A DNA stretch of 64,000 bases from Mucilaginibacter flavus (lineage in GTDB: Bacteria > Bacteroidota > Bacteroidia > Sphingobacteriales > Sphingobacteriaceae): assembly GCF_030409315.1 (NCBI RefSeq), contig NZ_JAUFPS010000035.1, positions 15,456 to 79,455 of the forward strand, in the 5' to 3' direction. This document shows positions 16,392 through 25,182 of the stretch, piece after piece. Each line of letters opens with the position of its first letter. Position 1 is the stretch's first letter. Below the pieces are notes generated by a model, which was not told where the DNA came from, made no database searches, and worked only from the letters and a program-made list of their open reading frames with translations. Both the position numbers and the translations under genes were made by a program.

Positions 16392-18062
16392 CTATCGCTT
16401 TTGAGTTGAACCGGCGATAAATCCCAATACTATTTTTGAGGGAATAGCTATACTAACGGCGCGACTATACCTGCCGATATTGATCCCATAAAAATGCCCG
16501 GCCGAATCAAATACCGGTCCGCCGCATTTTTGAGGAGTAAGCCTGGAATCATGGGCAAACACTTCTTTAAAGCCATCTCTTCTGCCGCTTTTACCGCCTG
16601 CAAATAATTCGGCAGGGTGGTTAAAGTGAACTACGGGCACAATGCCCAGCGTTATTGTTTTGGTAAATGAAGTTCCAGCCCTTTTTATTTTCAAAGTGAG
16701 GGTATCACCGGGCCAATGATTTTGCAATTCGGCTTTAAATTCACCCGCGGTATGTATTGCAACGGTATTTATTTCCGCAACCTCATCTTTTGCAAGTATT
16801 CCGTTTTTAGCCGCCGGCGAATTGGGCTTTATCCACAACGCCGATGCCGGAGCACTATTATCACCAACAAATATGCCCAGGTACCCTGCGTTGGTCACTT
16901 TTGGCAGTGCGAATAATTTGCTACCAAGTGTGCCGTTAACGTCAGCTGTATCGGGTTGGGGCGAACGCAAAAAAGTACCGGCTACTAAATCCAACGTAGC
17001 ATCCTTGATAATATTTTCATAGTTTATGCCACCCTTAATGTCTGAAACAGGGGCCAACAGCACCAGGTCATTTTCCTTATCCCGGGAAATAATTGTTACT
17101 GCGATGTTTTTTTCACCCATAGTAACCGTTGCCGTATCTCCCACCATTGAGCTTTTACTCACAATAACGTGGTGGCCGCTAACCTTCTTCAACTTGAATT
17201 GATCTACCAGGAAAACCGTCCCTAACACCTGCTGTTTAATGCCATTAATACTGCTGTTAACAGTTATGGAAACGTCATTTAATTTTAACGGAGTAATTGC
17301 AACCGGATCATTGAAAATGTTGCGACCGGCAGAAGACGGAACAGCTACCGGGTCACTATCTGGCAATGAAGTATAAACCGTAGGTTTAATTATACTTTTC
17401 CAATATTTTTTGTACAAATCAACAGGTACATCGTAATTATCATCTTCGGGCACTTCAATAGCACTGTGCAACCCGATAACCTTACCCCGGATATCAAACA
17501 ACGGCCCTCCCGAATCACCGGGTTCCATCATACAGGTCGACGTAATAAATCCCCGGCTGTTCTTCGCCTCGGTTACCTTGCCAAACCGTACCGTTGGCTT
17601 ATCCTGGTTTAAACTTTCGGGATAGGCAATACTGATTAATGGTTCAGATGCCACCAGTGCCGCTGAACTTCCCATATCCGCGTAAGGCCAATCGCCTTTG
17701 GTAATAATTTTCATCATGGCTACATCAGGGCGGGTTTTATCGGTAGCCAACTCAATTTTGCCCAGGGCTACCGCAATTGCTTCCCGCCCATCCGGGAACA
17801 TTACTTTGTAGGTAAGGCCAGGCCAGGTAACGTGCGCGGCGGTTAATATATGGTGATCCCCATCCACTACCACCCCGCTAAACTGGCCACCGGTGCGCTT
17901 ATTGGCCGATGTATCATAGGCCCACATACGTACGCAGGCAGGGTAAGCTTTTTGAATACCAACTTTTAGCGCCTCGTCCCTTTTATTCGGTTTGTTTTGC
18001 TGGGCGTAGGCGCATTGTATCAGCAAGGCGCTTACCAGGAAAACGAAATGAAATTTCTTCAT
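16392..18062 (-). CDS. Secreted trypsin-like serine protease with PDZ and a second, degenerate protease domain
   Basis: Start chosen at the ATG at 18062 (MKKFHFVFLVS, signal peptide). An in-frame ATG at 18083 would add seven residues; the numbers below count from that ATG. Domain 1 (about 60-215) has a complete S1 triad: TAAHV His84, RPDVAMM Asp120 and EPGDSGGP Ser191. Domain 2 starts near 285. There the His position is Ser (IVSKSS), Asp339 is kept (KENDLVLL), and the Ser position is Cys520 (QKCGGPVF). A PDZ domain (about 400-480, LGIFVGDNS and GILAKDEVAEINT) is inserted between the two halves of domain 2. DegP-like quality control or processing in the periplasm is likely. Domain 2 may be a binding module. 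Confidence 0.88.
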   Translation of the reverse strand: MKKFHFVFLVSALLIQCAYAQQNKPNKRDEALKVGIQKAYPACVRMWAYDTSANKRTGGQFSGVVVDGDHHILTAAHVTWPGLTYKVMFPDGREAIAVALGKIELATDKTRPDVAMMKIITKGDWPYADMGSSAALVASEPLISIAYPESLNQDKPTVRFGKVTEAKNSRGFITSTCMMEPGDSGGPLFDIRGKVIGLHSAIEVPEDDNYDVPVDLYKKYWKSIIKPTVYTSLPDSDPVAVPSSAGRNIFNDPVAITPLKLNDVSITVNSSINGIKQQVLGTVFLVDQFKLKKVSGHHVIVSKSSMVGDTATVTMGEKNIAVTIISRDKENDLVLLAPVSDIKGGINYENIIKDATLDLVAGTFLRSPQPDTADVNGTLGSKLFALPKVTNAGYLGIFVGDNSAPASALWIKPNSPAAKNGILAKDEVAEINTVAIHTAGEFKAELQNHWPGDTLTLKIKRAGTSFTKTITLGIVPVVHFNHPAELFAGGKSGRRDGFKEVFAHDSRLTPQKCGGPVFDSAGHFYGINIGRYSRAVSIAIPSKIVLGFIAGSTQKR

Positions 18063-18088
18063 TAGTTGTTTATGAAAATACATATTAT

Positions 18089-18158
18089 AAAACCCAGGCT
18101 ATATAACCGCCAAAGCAAATTCATGATAAGCTTTTAGCCATTATATAGCCTGGGTTTT
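18089..18158 (-). terminator. Long-stem terminator downstream of the TlpA-family gene
   Basis: The arms at 18089-18105 and 18142-18158 are perfect 17-base complements (aaaacccaggctatata) around a 36-base loop, with T residues after the stem on the minus strand. It begins 4 bases past the thioredoxin stop. The large loop makes intrinsic termination less certain. Confidence 0.6.
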
Positions 18159-18161
18159 AAT

Positions 18162-19313
18162 TTAGTTTTTAAATGTTTCGGCCAGCTTTTTAATCAGGTC
18201 ATCGCCTTTAAGGTTTATACCTATCACTTTGCCATCTTTATCAAGCAAGTAGTTTTGCGGCACTGCCCTTACTCCATACAATTGGCCAACAGCATTATTC
18301 CAGCCTTTTAAATCAGACACATGGGTCCAGGTTAGGTTATCGGCAGCAATTGCATTTGCCCATTTAGCATGGTCGCTATCAAGCGATACCGAAATGATTT
18401 CGAAACCTTTGTCTTTATAAATCTTATATTGATCTACCAGGTTAGGGTTTTCTGCCCTGCATGGCGAACACCAGCTTGCCCAAAAATCAACCAATACATA
18501 TTTGCCTTTGTAACTGGCTAAAGAAACCGGTTTGCCATTGACATCATTTTGGGTAAATGCAGGTGCCTGCGCGCCAATCACAATATTTTCCATAGCCTCA
18601 ATGCGCTGTTTTAGCTCTTTACCTGCATCTGTTTGCTGGTATTCTTTTTTTAAGGCGTTAAAAATCGGGAACACCTGTTTAGGATCGAACTTGTTGCCAA
18701 TACCCTCAGATAAACCTACCAAACCGAAGTATGAATCTGGGTGATCTTTGGCAAACTGAATTTGTTTGGCAGCATGATCATCCATTTTTTTGTGATACCT
18801 ATCGCCTACTTCTTTTATAAAATCCTGGTCGTTTTGTAACTCGGGCGTACTGCTGATCTCAGCATTGGCTTCCTTAGCAAACTGCATTACCGTGCCTCCG
18901 GTAGCTTTTACAAAAGCCTGATACTCGTCATAAACTTTTGAGCCGGTAAAAACAGCGTTTGATAAAGAGTCTTTAGAGGTGATATCTATAGTTTCTTTAC
19001 CAAAGTAAATATAAATCACATCCGCGTTGGGTGTGTAAATAGCCCTGTCTTTACCGCTGCCATCATGAGAAAGCGCCATACGTGCTGTGGCGTAGCCAGA
19101 GTTACGGCCGGTAAATTTAAAAGTACCGTTAATCACCACGGCCGAATCAATGTGATTTGCACCATTATCCATATTATCCATAAAATCAAGGTAGGCCTTG
19201 GCGGGCGCGTTGAGTTTACCAATATGACCGGTAATGGTAAAATTATTAGTTGTTTGTGCCGATGCCAGGCAAGGTGCCAGGGCGGTAAGCATAATAGCAA
19301 GTGCTTTTTTCAT
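18162..19313 (-). CDS. Secreted TlpA-family thiol-disulfide oxidoreductase with DUF4369-like N-terminus
   Basis: The start at 19313 gives MKKALAIMLTAL and a clean signal peptide ending ASAQ; the frame is open to 19343 (numbering below is from that ATG). An N-terminal beta-rich domain (about 35-135, FTITGHIGKLNAPAKAYLDF) of the DUF4369 type is followed by a helical linker. The thioredoxin domain (about 255-393) has the active site WCSPC (Cys292/Cys295) and the cis-Pro segment VRAVPQNYLL. Such proteins reduce periplasmic disulfides and are frequently found beside Bacteroidota SusC/SusD loci that carry PKD-like and peptidase lipoproteins, as here. The gap to the HExxH lipoprotein upstream is about 150 bases. 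Confidence 0.92.
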   Translation of the reverse strand: MKKALAIMLTALAPCLASAQTTNNFTITGHIGKLNAPAKAYLDFMDNMDNGANHIDSAVVINGTFKFTGRNSGYATARMALSHDGSGKDRAIYTPNADVIYIYFGKETIDITSKDSLSNAVFTGSKVYDEYQAFVKATGGTVMQFAKEANAEISSTPELQNDQDFIKEVGDRYHKKMDDHAAKQIQFAKDHPDSYFGLVGLSEGIGNKFDPKQVFPIFNALKKEYQQTDAGKELKQRIEAMENIVIGAQAPAFTQNDVNGKPVSLASYKGKYVLVDFWASWCSPCRAENPNLVDQYKIYKDKGFEIISVSLDSDHAKWANAIAADNLTWTHVSDLKGWNNAVGQLYGVRAVPQNYLLDKDGKVIGINLKGDDLIKKLAETFKN

Positions 19314-19466
19314 TTGTATTTGTTTTAAGTAATTGGTAACCATAATTTAAAAAACTAATGGCGGCCGCCAACGCTTTCCGTCGGCGATGTAACTACCCCA
19401 CCGAAACTATCGTCGGGAGCTTTTTTGACGGCCTTCCAAAAGCTAACTATAACTGATATTAAGTTT

Positions 19467-20414
19467 TCAATAAGGGTATTTTATAGCAGGAAAATCCTCC
19501 TGCGCGTTTTTGAGCTCTTGCTCCCACTCCATGCTCCAACCAAAGGCCAGGGTAGCTTGCGCTTTTAAGTTTACACCTGTAGCACCACTCCAAAAATGAA
19601 TAAACTCGCCCCAGTTTAAATCGCGGGTATACTGGTATCCTATGGCATTTTTCTTTTTCGGAAAATTGGCCGCCAGTAACTGAAAATACTTGCTCAACAC
19701 TGCTGCATGCCCATATTTTGAATAAATAGGATAAAACCAGTTTTTGAACCACTGCGTGTTGGCACGCGGAAAATTGTCTGTTTGCGATTGCATTTGCGTA
19801 AACACCCGGCCTGCTTCATCCTGCATGCCCACGTTCATGAGTACATCGTAGATGTATATTTCCATAAATTTACTATCTCCCCAAAGCACATCAGATGGTG
19901 AACCTTGTACGCCGTTGTTGGCACCGCAAACTATGTGACCGGTTTCGTGTACCGGAATACCAATGATTTGCCCGGTCGGGGTCGACCAATCGCCTAACCC
20001 GCAGTCAATGGCGTTGCGGTAATCATGGCTGGCATCAAAGTACGATGCCGGGTGCCCGCCGCCCAAAGGATCGTCAAACGGAGTTACTATTCCATGCAAC
20101 ACCACGTATAAACGTGATGAATCGCCAAAGGCACCATAAGTTTTCTTGGCGTACTGCCATACTTTCGACATGGTTTTGTACGGCCAGGTAACCGTCGTAT
20201 CCATATTGGGATCGTAGTATATGGCATCATCGGCATCATAGTACATTCTTTTTAACAGGTAAACATGCGGACCTCCCCAGTGCTCCTGCCAGGTTTTTGG
20301 CGGTGGCCCACCATAGGTTATGCCCTTAGGTTGGTTTAAATCTTTTTTGCAGGCACTTAATAGCACAAGGCAGGCCATGCATATTAAAATGCTTAATTTA
20401 TTAATGGCTTTCAT
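19467..20414 (-). CDS. Putative HExxH zinc-metallopeptidase lipoprotein (copy 1)
   Basis: A 315 aa protein with a lipoprotein signal (LVLLSACKKD, lipidated Cys22). The motif HETGH (156-160) is followed 25 residues later by Glu185 (SKFMEIY), giving the HExxH-x24-E spacing of gluzincin-type peptidases. Both are identical in the tandem copy at 20442. Other conserved blocks are KTWQEHWGGPH, TVTWPYKTMS, GGGHPASYFD and NLNWGEF-type sequence near the C-terminus. I do not recognise a named family, and no peptidase activity is proven. It sits at the end of a SusC-SusD-DUF4843-PKD operon, so it probably acts at the cell surface on captured protein or peptide. Confidence 0.8.
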   Translation of the reverse strand: MKAINKLSILICMACLVLLSACKKDLNQPKGITYGGPPPKTWQEHWGGPHVYLLKRMYYDADDAIYYDPNMDTTVTWPYKTMSKVWQYAKKTYGAFGDSSRLYVVLHGIVTPFDDPLGGGHPASYFDASHDYRNAIDCGLGDWSTPTGQIIGIPVHETGHIVCGANNGVQGSPSDVLWGDSKFMEIYIYDVLMNVGMQDEAGRVFTQMQSQTDNFPRANTQWFKNWFYPIYSKYGHAAVLSKYFQLLAANFPKKKNAIGYQYTRDLNWGEFIHFWSGATGVNLKAQATLAFGWSMEWEQELKNAQEDFPAIKYPY

Positions 20415-20441
20415 TATTATAATTTCTTGTTGTTAAAAAAT

Positions 20442-21395
20442 CTAATAGGTGTATTTCACATTAGGAAAATCCTTTTGCGCCTGCCTGAATTGCTGTTCCC
20501 ACTCATCAGTCCAACCAAAGGCAAAAGTTGCCTGGGCTTTCATATTATCGCCGGTTGCGCCACTCCAAAAATGAACAAACTCGCCCCAATTTAAATTTTG
20601 CGTATACTCTGCTCCGTGCGGGTTTGGCATTTTAGGATAGTTGGCTGCCAGTAGCTTAAAGTATTTACTAAGTACCGCCGCATGGCCATATTTAGAATAA
20701 ATGGGGTAAAACCAATTTTTAAACCATTGCGAACCCGCGCGTGGAAAGGTATCAACCTGGGCCTTAAGCTGGTCATAAACCCTTGCGGCTTCATCCTGCC
20801 GGCCAATGTTCATGAGCACATCGTAGTTGTATATCTCCATAAACTTACTATCGCCCCATAGCACATCAGAGGGAGAGCCTTTTACGCCGTTATTGGCGCC
20901 ACAAACTATATGACCTGTTTCATGAATGGGGATACCAATTTGCTGGCCGGTAGGGTATTTCCAATCATCCAGGCCGCAGTCAATGGCGTTACGATAATCG
21001 TGGCTTTCATCAAAATATGATGCCGGGTGCCCACCACCAAGTACTTCTTCAAAAGGAGTTGATATCCCGTGCATTACCACGTACAACCTTGCCGAATCGC
21101 CAAAGGCACCATATGTTTTTTTAACGTACTTCCAGGTATCAGACATGGTTTTGAACGGCCAGGTTACTGTTCTATCCATCGATGGGTCATAGTATACAGC
21201 TACATCACTATCAAAATACACCCGGTTAAGTAAAAATGTATGCGGACCGCCCCAATGTTCCTGCCAGGTTTTAGGAGGCGAGCCCGGCGGGTCGTTAGGT
21301 ACTATCGTGGCTGTTTGTTTATTTTTTTTACATGAACCGGCCAAAAAAAGCAAAAGCAAGCCCGAAACACAGCATATGTTCTTTAAAAATTTCAT
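20442..21395 (-). CDS. Putative HExxH zinc-metallopeptidase lipoprotein (copy 2)
   Basis: A 317 aa tandem paralogue of the gene at 19467, alike along the whole mature protein. The signal peptide and lipobox (LLFLAGSCKK, Cys22) are followed by a Pro/Gly-rich linker. HETGH lies at 158-162 and the candidate third ligand is Glu187 (FMEIYNYD). The spacer to copy 1 is 27 bases. The copies differ most in the signal peptide, the linker and the last 40 residues, which suggests an old duplication rather than an assembly artefact. The surface location is inferred from the lipobox followed by charged residues. Confidence 0.8.
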   Translation of the reverse strand: MKFLKNICCVSGLLLLFLAGSCKKNKQTATIVPNDPPGSPPKTWQEHWGGPHTFLLNRVYFDSDVAVYYDPSMDRTVTWPFKTMSDTWKYVKKTYGAFGDSARLYVVMHGISTPFEEVLGGGHPASYFDESHDYRNAIDCGLDDWKYPTGQQIGIPIHETGHIVCGANNGVKGSPSDVLWGDSKFMEIYNYDVLMNIGRQDEAARVYDQLKAQVDTFPRAGSQWFKNWFYPIYSKYGHAAVLSKYFKLLAANYPKMPNPHGAEYTQNLNWGEFVHFWSGATGDNMKAQATFAFGWTDEWEQQFRQAQKDFPNVKYTY

Positions 21396-21411
21396 GATTT
21401 TAATTTTTTGT

Positions 21412-22824
21412 TTACTTAATTACAATATCTACCGGCGAGCCAGGGATGCCATCAAGCTGTTTAACAATAACACCATTTTTACCTACGCTAACATCAAGGG
21501 TATACAGGCTTCCCGGTACTCCGGCGGTAAGCGTATTGCCATCGGCGCTTAGCTTTATCATGCTTACTTTTTTGCCGCCCATGTTGGCGTCAAGGGTGCG
21601 CAGATCCTGATTTAAAGGGTTGTAGCGGTATATTTTATCATCTGATGTAAAGTAGAAGATATCAACCGCCGATTTTTGCCATTTGGTATCGGCCTTTACA
21701 TAACTTTCGCCTTTAAACTCGCGCTTGTAATAGGTTTCTATAGCACGCTGCGAGTAATCATCCATATCGATGTAAAATGAATGCTCATATATCTTCCCAT
21801 CCGTATCCCTGAAATAAGCATAAGACTGGCCTGGCTGAGCCTGCATAAACACAATATCGCTCATCCCGGTATTAAGCGGATTAAAGCCTTTACCTTTAAC
21901 CGTATAGTCGGCCCCCATATAATTACCGCCACCGTCGAAAGAAACGAAGGCTTTGGTTGCCAAATCAAACCCAAAGAAGTAACCAGGCGTGCGGGTAAAA
22001 AACTGCGAGAGCGTATAGGTACCCGATTGCGGGTTTGAAAACTTCCCAAAATCTGGCGCAAACGGAGCCGTAGACGTGATTGACAAGTACAGCTTATTGT
22101 TGATGACCCCTGTTGGTACCCCCATAGAAGCCTCAAAGCTTTGTGGCGTAATAGTAGCAGGGGCAACAAAAAATTGCTCGTTAAAGTACCTTTTCCTAAG
22201 CATGGTATTACCATCAATAATCACGCTGTTTTTAGTGGGGTCCTGGCAAATAACCCAGTAATCTTCGGCTGTGCCGGCTTGGTAAGCCAGGGGCTTTGCA
22301 AATAGTTGAACAGGGTTATTAGGCAAATTCTCTTCCATCAGCGAAAAATAAAGGTTGCTCAGCACAGACCTATCCGGTTTAACAAAAGATAGTTTGGTAA
22401 CTCCATTATCAACACTTAACACCGTTATGCCGGTAGAAAATTGCGTATTACCCTGAATTTTAAACGGGAAAAAGTATTTGATACCATTACGTTTATCCGT
22501 AACCGTTAATTTGGCATTACGTAGCTTTGGTGGTAGTTTATACACTATAGCAAGCGGGTACCCGGTATACGTATCGGTGCGGGCATCCTCATCAACGTAA
22601 ATATCCCATTGATAAGAAAGATCTTTGAGGTAATCGGCCCCATCAAACTGTATGTATGGCTCAAGCCTTAGGGTATCGCCAACAAGCGCGTTAAAAGTGC
22701 CGTTGGTAAAATTTACCACAATAGGCTCCGATGGCGGGTTATACTTATAGTTGCCCAAATCTTTTTTGCATGCGCAAAAAAACAAGGCAATTACCATAGG
22801 TATATATAATATTTTGTACTTCAT
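21412..22824 (-). CDS. PKD-like family surface lipoprotein
   Basis: A 470 aa lipoprotein (FFCACKKDLG, lipidated Cys19) of the Bacteroidota PKD-like family. After the lipobox come an Ig-like beta-rich segment (about 30-120, LSYQWDIYVDEDARTD) and a propeller-like region with repeated beta motifs (ITVLSVDNGVTKLSF, SDDKIYRYNPL, KLSADGNTL). Members occur in SusC/SusD operons with DUF4843 and a peptidase, and probably help capture ligand at the outer membrane. It lies 16 bases upstream of the HExxH pair and 17 bases after DUF4843, so all share a transcript. Confidence 0.85.
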   Translation of the reverse strand: MKYKILYIPMVIALFFCACKKDLGNYKYNPPSEPIVVNFTNGTFNALVGDTLRLEPYIQFDGADYLKDLSYQWDIYVDEDARTDTYTGYPLAIVYKLPPKLRNAKLTVTDKRNGIKYFFPFKIQGNTQFSTGITVLSVDNGVTKLSFVKPDRSVLSNLYFSLMEENLPNNPVQLFAKPLAYQAGTAEDYWVICQDPTKNSVIIDGNTMLRKRYFNEQFFVAPATITPQSFEASMGVPTGVINNKLYLSITSTAPFAPDFGKFSNPQSGTYTLSQFFTRTPGYFFGFDLATKAFVSFDGGGNYMGADYTVKGKGFNPLNTGMSDIVFMQAQPGQSYAYFRDTDGKIYEHSFYIDMDDYSQRAIETYYKREFKGESYVKADTKWQKSAVDIFYFTSDDKIYRYNPLNQDLRTLDANMGGKKVSMIKLSADGNTLTAGVPGSLYTLDVSVGKNGVIVKQLDGIPGSPVDIVIK

Positions 22825-22841
22825 TGCTTTTTAATTATTGG

Positions 22842-23690
22842 TTATATCAGTATCTGATTTTTGTTCTCATCCATGAAAACGAGCTGCTTAACTGTTGGGA
22901 AGTATTTGAGCCAGAACTTTTTATTTGGCGATGCCTGATTGTAAAAATCATAATCGCCGGTATTATCGTTGCGTGGCGTAAGTACAAATCCCTTGCTGGG
23001 GTTTTGCTTAATCCAATTAAAAGGATCAATCAAAAACTCGTGCATGTTGTTGATGTAGTACAAATCGCGGGGGATATACAGGTAAAAATTAGGATCGATC
23101 TGCGGATTAAGCTGCACCAGATCTGTAGTACCCGATGATATTAAAAACAGTTGATGTTTAACCCTGCTATAACCGCCCAACTGCCCCCAATATGGCCACC
23201 AGGCCGGTTCTTCTAACCGGTTTGAAAAAACAATTTGTTTGGAACGTATATCCAGCGGCAGGTTCGACGAAAAATCTGTGCCGCCAGAAACCTCGATAGT
23301 TAGCTTTACCGAATAGTTGGCCAAACCTGTATCCGAATTTAAAATAATAACGGGTACATGTATAGTTCCCGAATCGGCGGGCATGGTATATGAGGGTTTC
23401 AAAGGCTGATAATGTAACGTACGCACAGCCGAAGAATTGGCAGCATCAACACTTAAAACAAAACTACGGGCATGATTTGCCCTGTTACCAGATATTTTCA
23501 CAGGCACCCAAACGGTATCCTGGTTTAGGGTTGGGTTGTAGGCAAACGAGTATAAAACGCTGTCGGTACTGGCATAACCCAGGTAAATATTATCCTTACC
23601 ATCGGGTGCGCTATAAGTGGTTAAAGCTTCTTTTTTACAACTGGCCAGGGCCGCGCAAATAAGAAAGGCAAATAATAATTTTCTTTTCAT
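22842..23690 (-). CDS. DUF4843-family surface lipoprotein
   Basis: A 282 aa lipoprotein (CAALASCKKEAL, Cys18) whose sequence pattern fits DUF4843: DNIYLGYASTDSVLYSFA near the start, then VPVKISGNRANHARSF, and the C-terminal PSNKKFWLKYFPTVKQ-type segment before the end. The function is unknown. The family is found almost only in SusC/SusD operons together with PKD-like lipoproteins, as in this locus, which suggests an accessory binding protein of the uptake complex. It is 11 bases downstream of SusD. Confidence 0.85.
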   Translation of the reverse strand: MKRKLLFAFLICAALASCKKEALTTYSAPDGKDNIYLGYASTDSVLYSFAYNPTLNQDTVWVPVKISGNRANHARSFVLSVDAANSSAVRTLHYQPLKPSYTMPADSGTIHVPVIILNSDTGLANYSVKLTIEVSGGTDFSSNLPLDIRSKQIVFSNRLEEPAWWPYWGQLGGYSRVKHQLFLISSGTTDLVQLNPQIDPNFYLYIPRDLYYINNMHEFLIDPFNWIKQNPSKGFVLTPRNDNTGDYDFYNQASPNKKFWLKYFPTVKQLVFMDENKNQILI

Positions 23691-23701
23691 ATCTGTTACT
23701 T

Positions 23702-25171
23702 TTAGTTGGTTCGGTAAGCCAGTTCGTCCTGCGGCAGCGGGAACATGAACACATTATTTGATGGCTGTATATTTTGCGTTGATGACACCACAATTGCATG
23801 ATTTAAGCGCTTATACATGTAAAATATCTGGTTTTCGGCATAAAACTCTTTGCGGGCCTCGGCAAGCAACAAGTTGATAAATTCATCTTTGCCGGGTACA
23901 TCTACAAGGGTATTACCTATTCCGCGTTTTGCCCTTATGGTATTGTAATAACCAATTGCCTTAACCGGATCGGTATCATAACTCGCTTCGGCAGCTATAT
24001 AATACATTTCACTTAGGCGGATGGCCGGGGCAACCAGCGGATGCAGATTAGGTTCGGGATCAAGGTTGGTAATGTATTTTTGCAAAATGGCCCTGTTCGG
24101 TCCACCGGTTGTGGCAGCAGTTGATAAAAACCATTGTTTATAGCGCCAATCTTCGGCACCATCCTGCCCTACCTCGTAAATATCATTCACCTGGTCAACA
24201 GTGCCACTGTAAAGCGGATTGCTTACTGTGTACAGGCTTTGCAGTTGGCTGTTTATTGCTTTGGTGTTAATATACCAGGCGGCAATTAACTCTTTATAAA
24301 AAATCCTGTCCTTTTTTTGAATGTCACTGTTAAAAAAATCGTCCTGATCTGTAAACGGAAACCTTTTGGCATTGATAACTTCCAAAGCGCTGGCAAGGCT
24401 GTTAACCTGGTCGCTTTTGTACAGGTAAACCCGGGCCAGCTCGCCACAAACCGCGTAGTAGTTAAGCCGATGGCGGCGGTTTTGTAAAAACAGATCGTTA
24501 CTGGAGGTTTCGGTACTGCCTACTGTTGATGGGTAGCCAATTACATAAGCCGATGAAATGATAGGATCAGACATGAGCAGGGTTTTAGCCGCGGTTAAAT
24601 CGGCAATAATTTTGGTAATCGCATCCGCGGTGGTAGAGAACGGGGTACTGGTTACGCCTACTGTAGTAACATACGGGATAGCCTTGATATTGGGACCTAC
24701 CTTATATGAAGGACCAAACATGCGCAGGATATCAAAATGCAGATAAGCCCTCAAAGCCAGGGTCTCGCCTTTAATCAACTGGTAATCCTTATCGGCAAAT
24801 AATCCTTTTTTAGCATCTATAGCAGCCAAAATATAATTACAATTGGCTATAGCACGATAGGCAGCCGACCAGGTATTATTGTTTTTTGCCACCACGCTTG
24901 TAAGCGCGTAATTGAAATTGGCGGTTGATTGCAATATCACATCATTAAACTGGTAATTTTGCGATAGAATATCGTTAGTAAAGGTTAAATCGCCACCATA
25001 TAATGAAGGGGAGGCACAAAGGGTATAAACGCCGTTTAAAGCTTCCCTGAAACCTTGCTCGGTTGTAAAAAGATCTGATTCATTTATTTGCGACTGCGGC
25101 TTAACATCTAAAAACTTTTTGCATGATGTAAGCAACATGATAACCACAATGGTGTATAAATATTTTTTCAT
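23702..25171 (-). CDS. SusD/RagB-family nutrient-binding lipoprotein (locus A)
   Basis: The start at 25171 gives MKKYLYTIVVIMLLTSCKKF, with lipidated Cys17. The open frame to 25207 would overlap the SusC stop and add a non-signal extension. The N-terminal SusD-like helices (QSQINESDLFTTEQGFREAL and TPR-like NCNYILAAIDAKKG) and the RagB domain (AIRLSEMYYIAAEASYDTDP, then the YYNTIRAKRGI segment) are clear. It caps the SusC transporter and binds ligand at the surface. The spacing to the SusC stop is 11 bases. Confidence 0.94.
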   Translation of the reverse strand: MKKYLYTIVVIMLLTSCKKFLDVKPQSQINESDLFTTEQGFREALNGVYTLCASPSLYGGDLTFTNDILSQNYQFNDVILQSTANFNYALTSVVAKNNNTWSAAYRAIANCNYILAAIDAKKGLFADKDYQLIKGETLALRAYLHFDILRMFGPSYKVGPNIKAIPYVTTVGVTSTPFSTTADAITKIIADLTAAKTLLMSDPIISSAYVIGYPSTVGSTETSSNDLFLQNRRHRLNYYAVCGELARVYLYKSDQVNSLASALEVINAKRFPFTDQDDFFNSDIQKKDRIFYKELIAAWYINTKAINSQLQSLYTVSNPLYSGTVDQVNDIYEVGQDGAEDWRYKQWFLSTAATTGGPNRAILQKYITNLDPEPNLHPLVAPAIRLSEMYYIAAEASYDTDPVKAIGYYNTIRAKRGIGNTLVDVPGKDEFINLLLAEARKEFYAENQIFYMYKRLNHAIVVSSTQNIQPSNNVFMFPLPQDELAYRTN

Positions 25172-25182
25172 GTTAGTCATTA

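Noticed and set aside
19467..21395. Assembly duplication as the cause of the two HExxH genes
   Set aside because: The copies differ at many positions throughout and have different signal peptides, so they are true paralogues.
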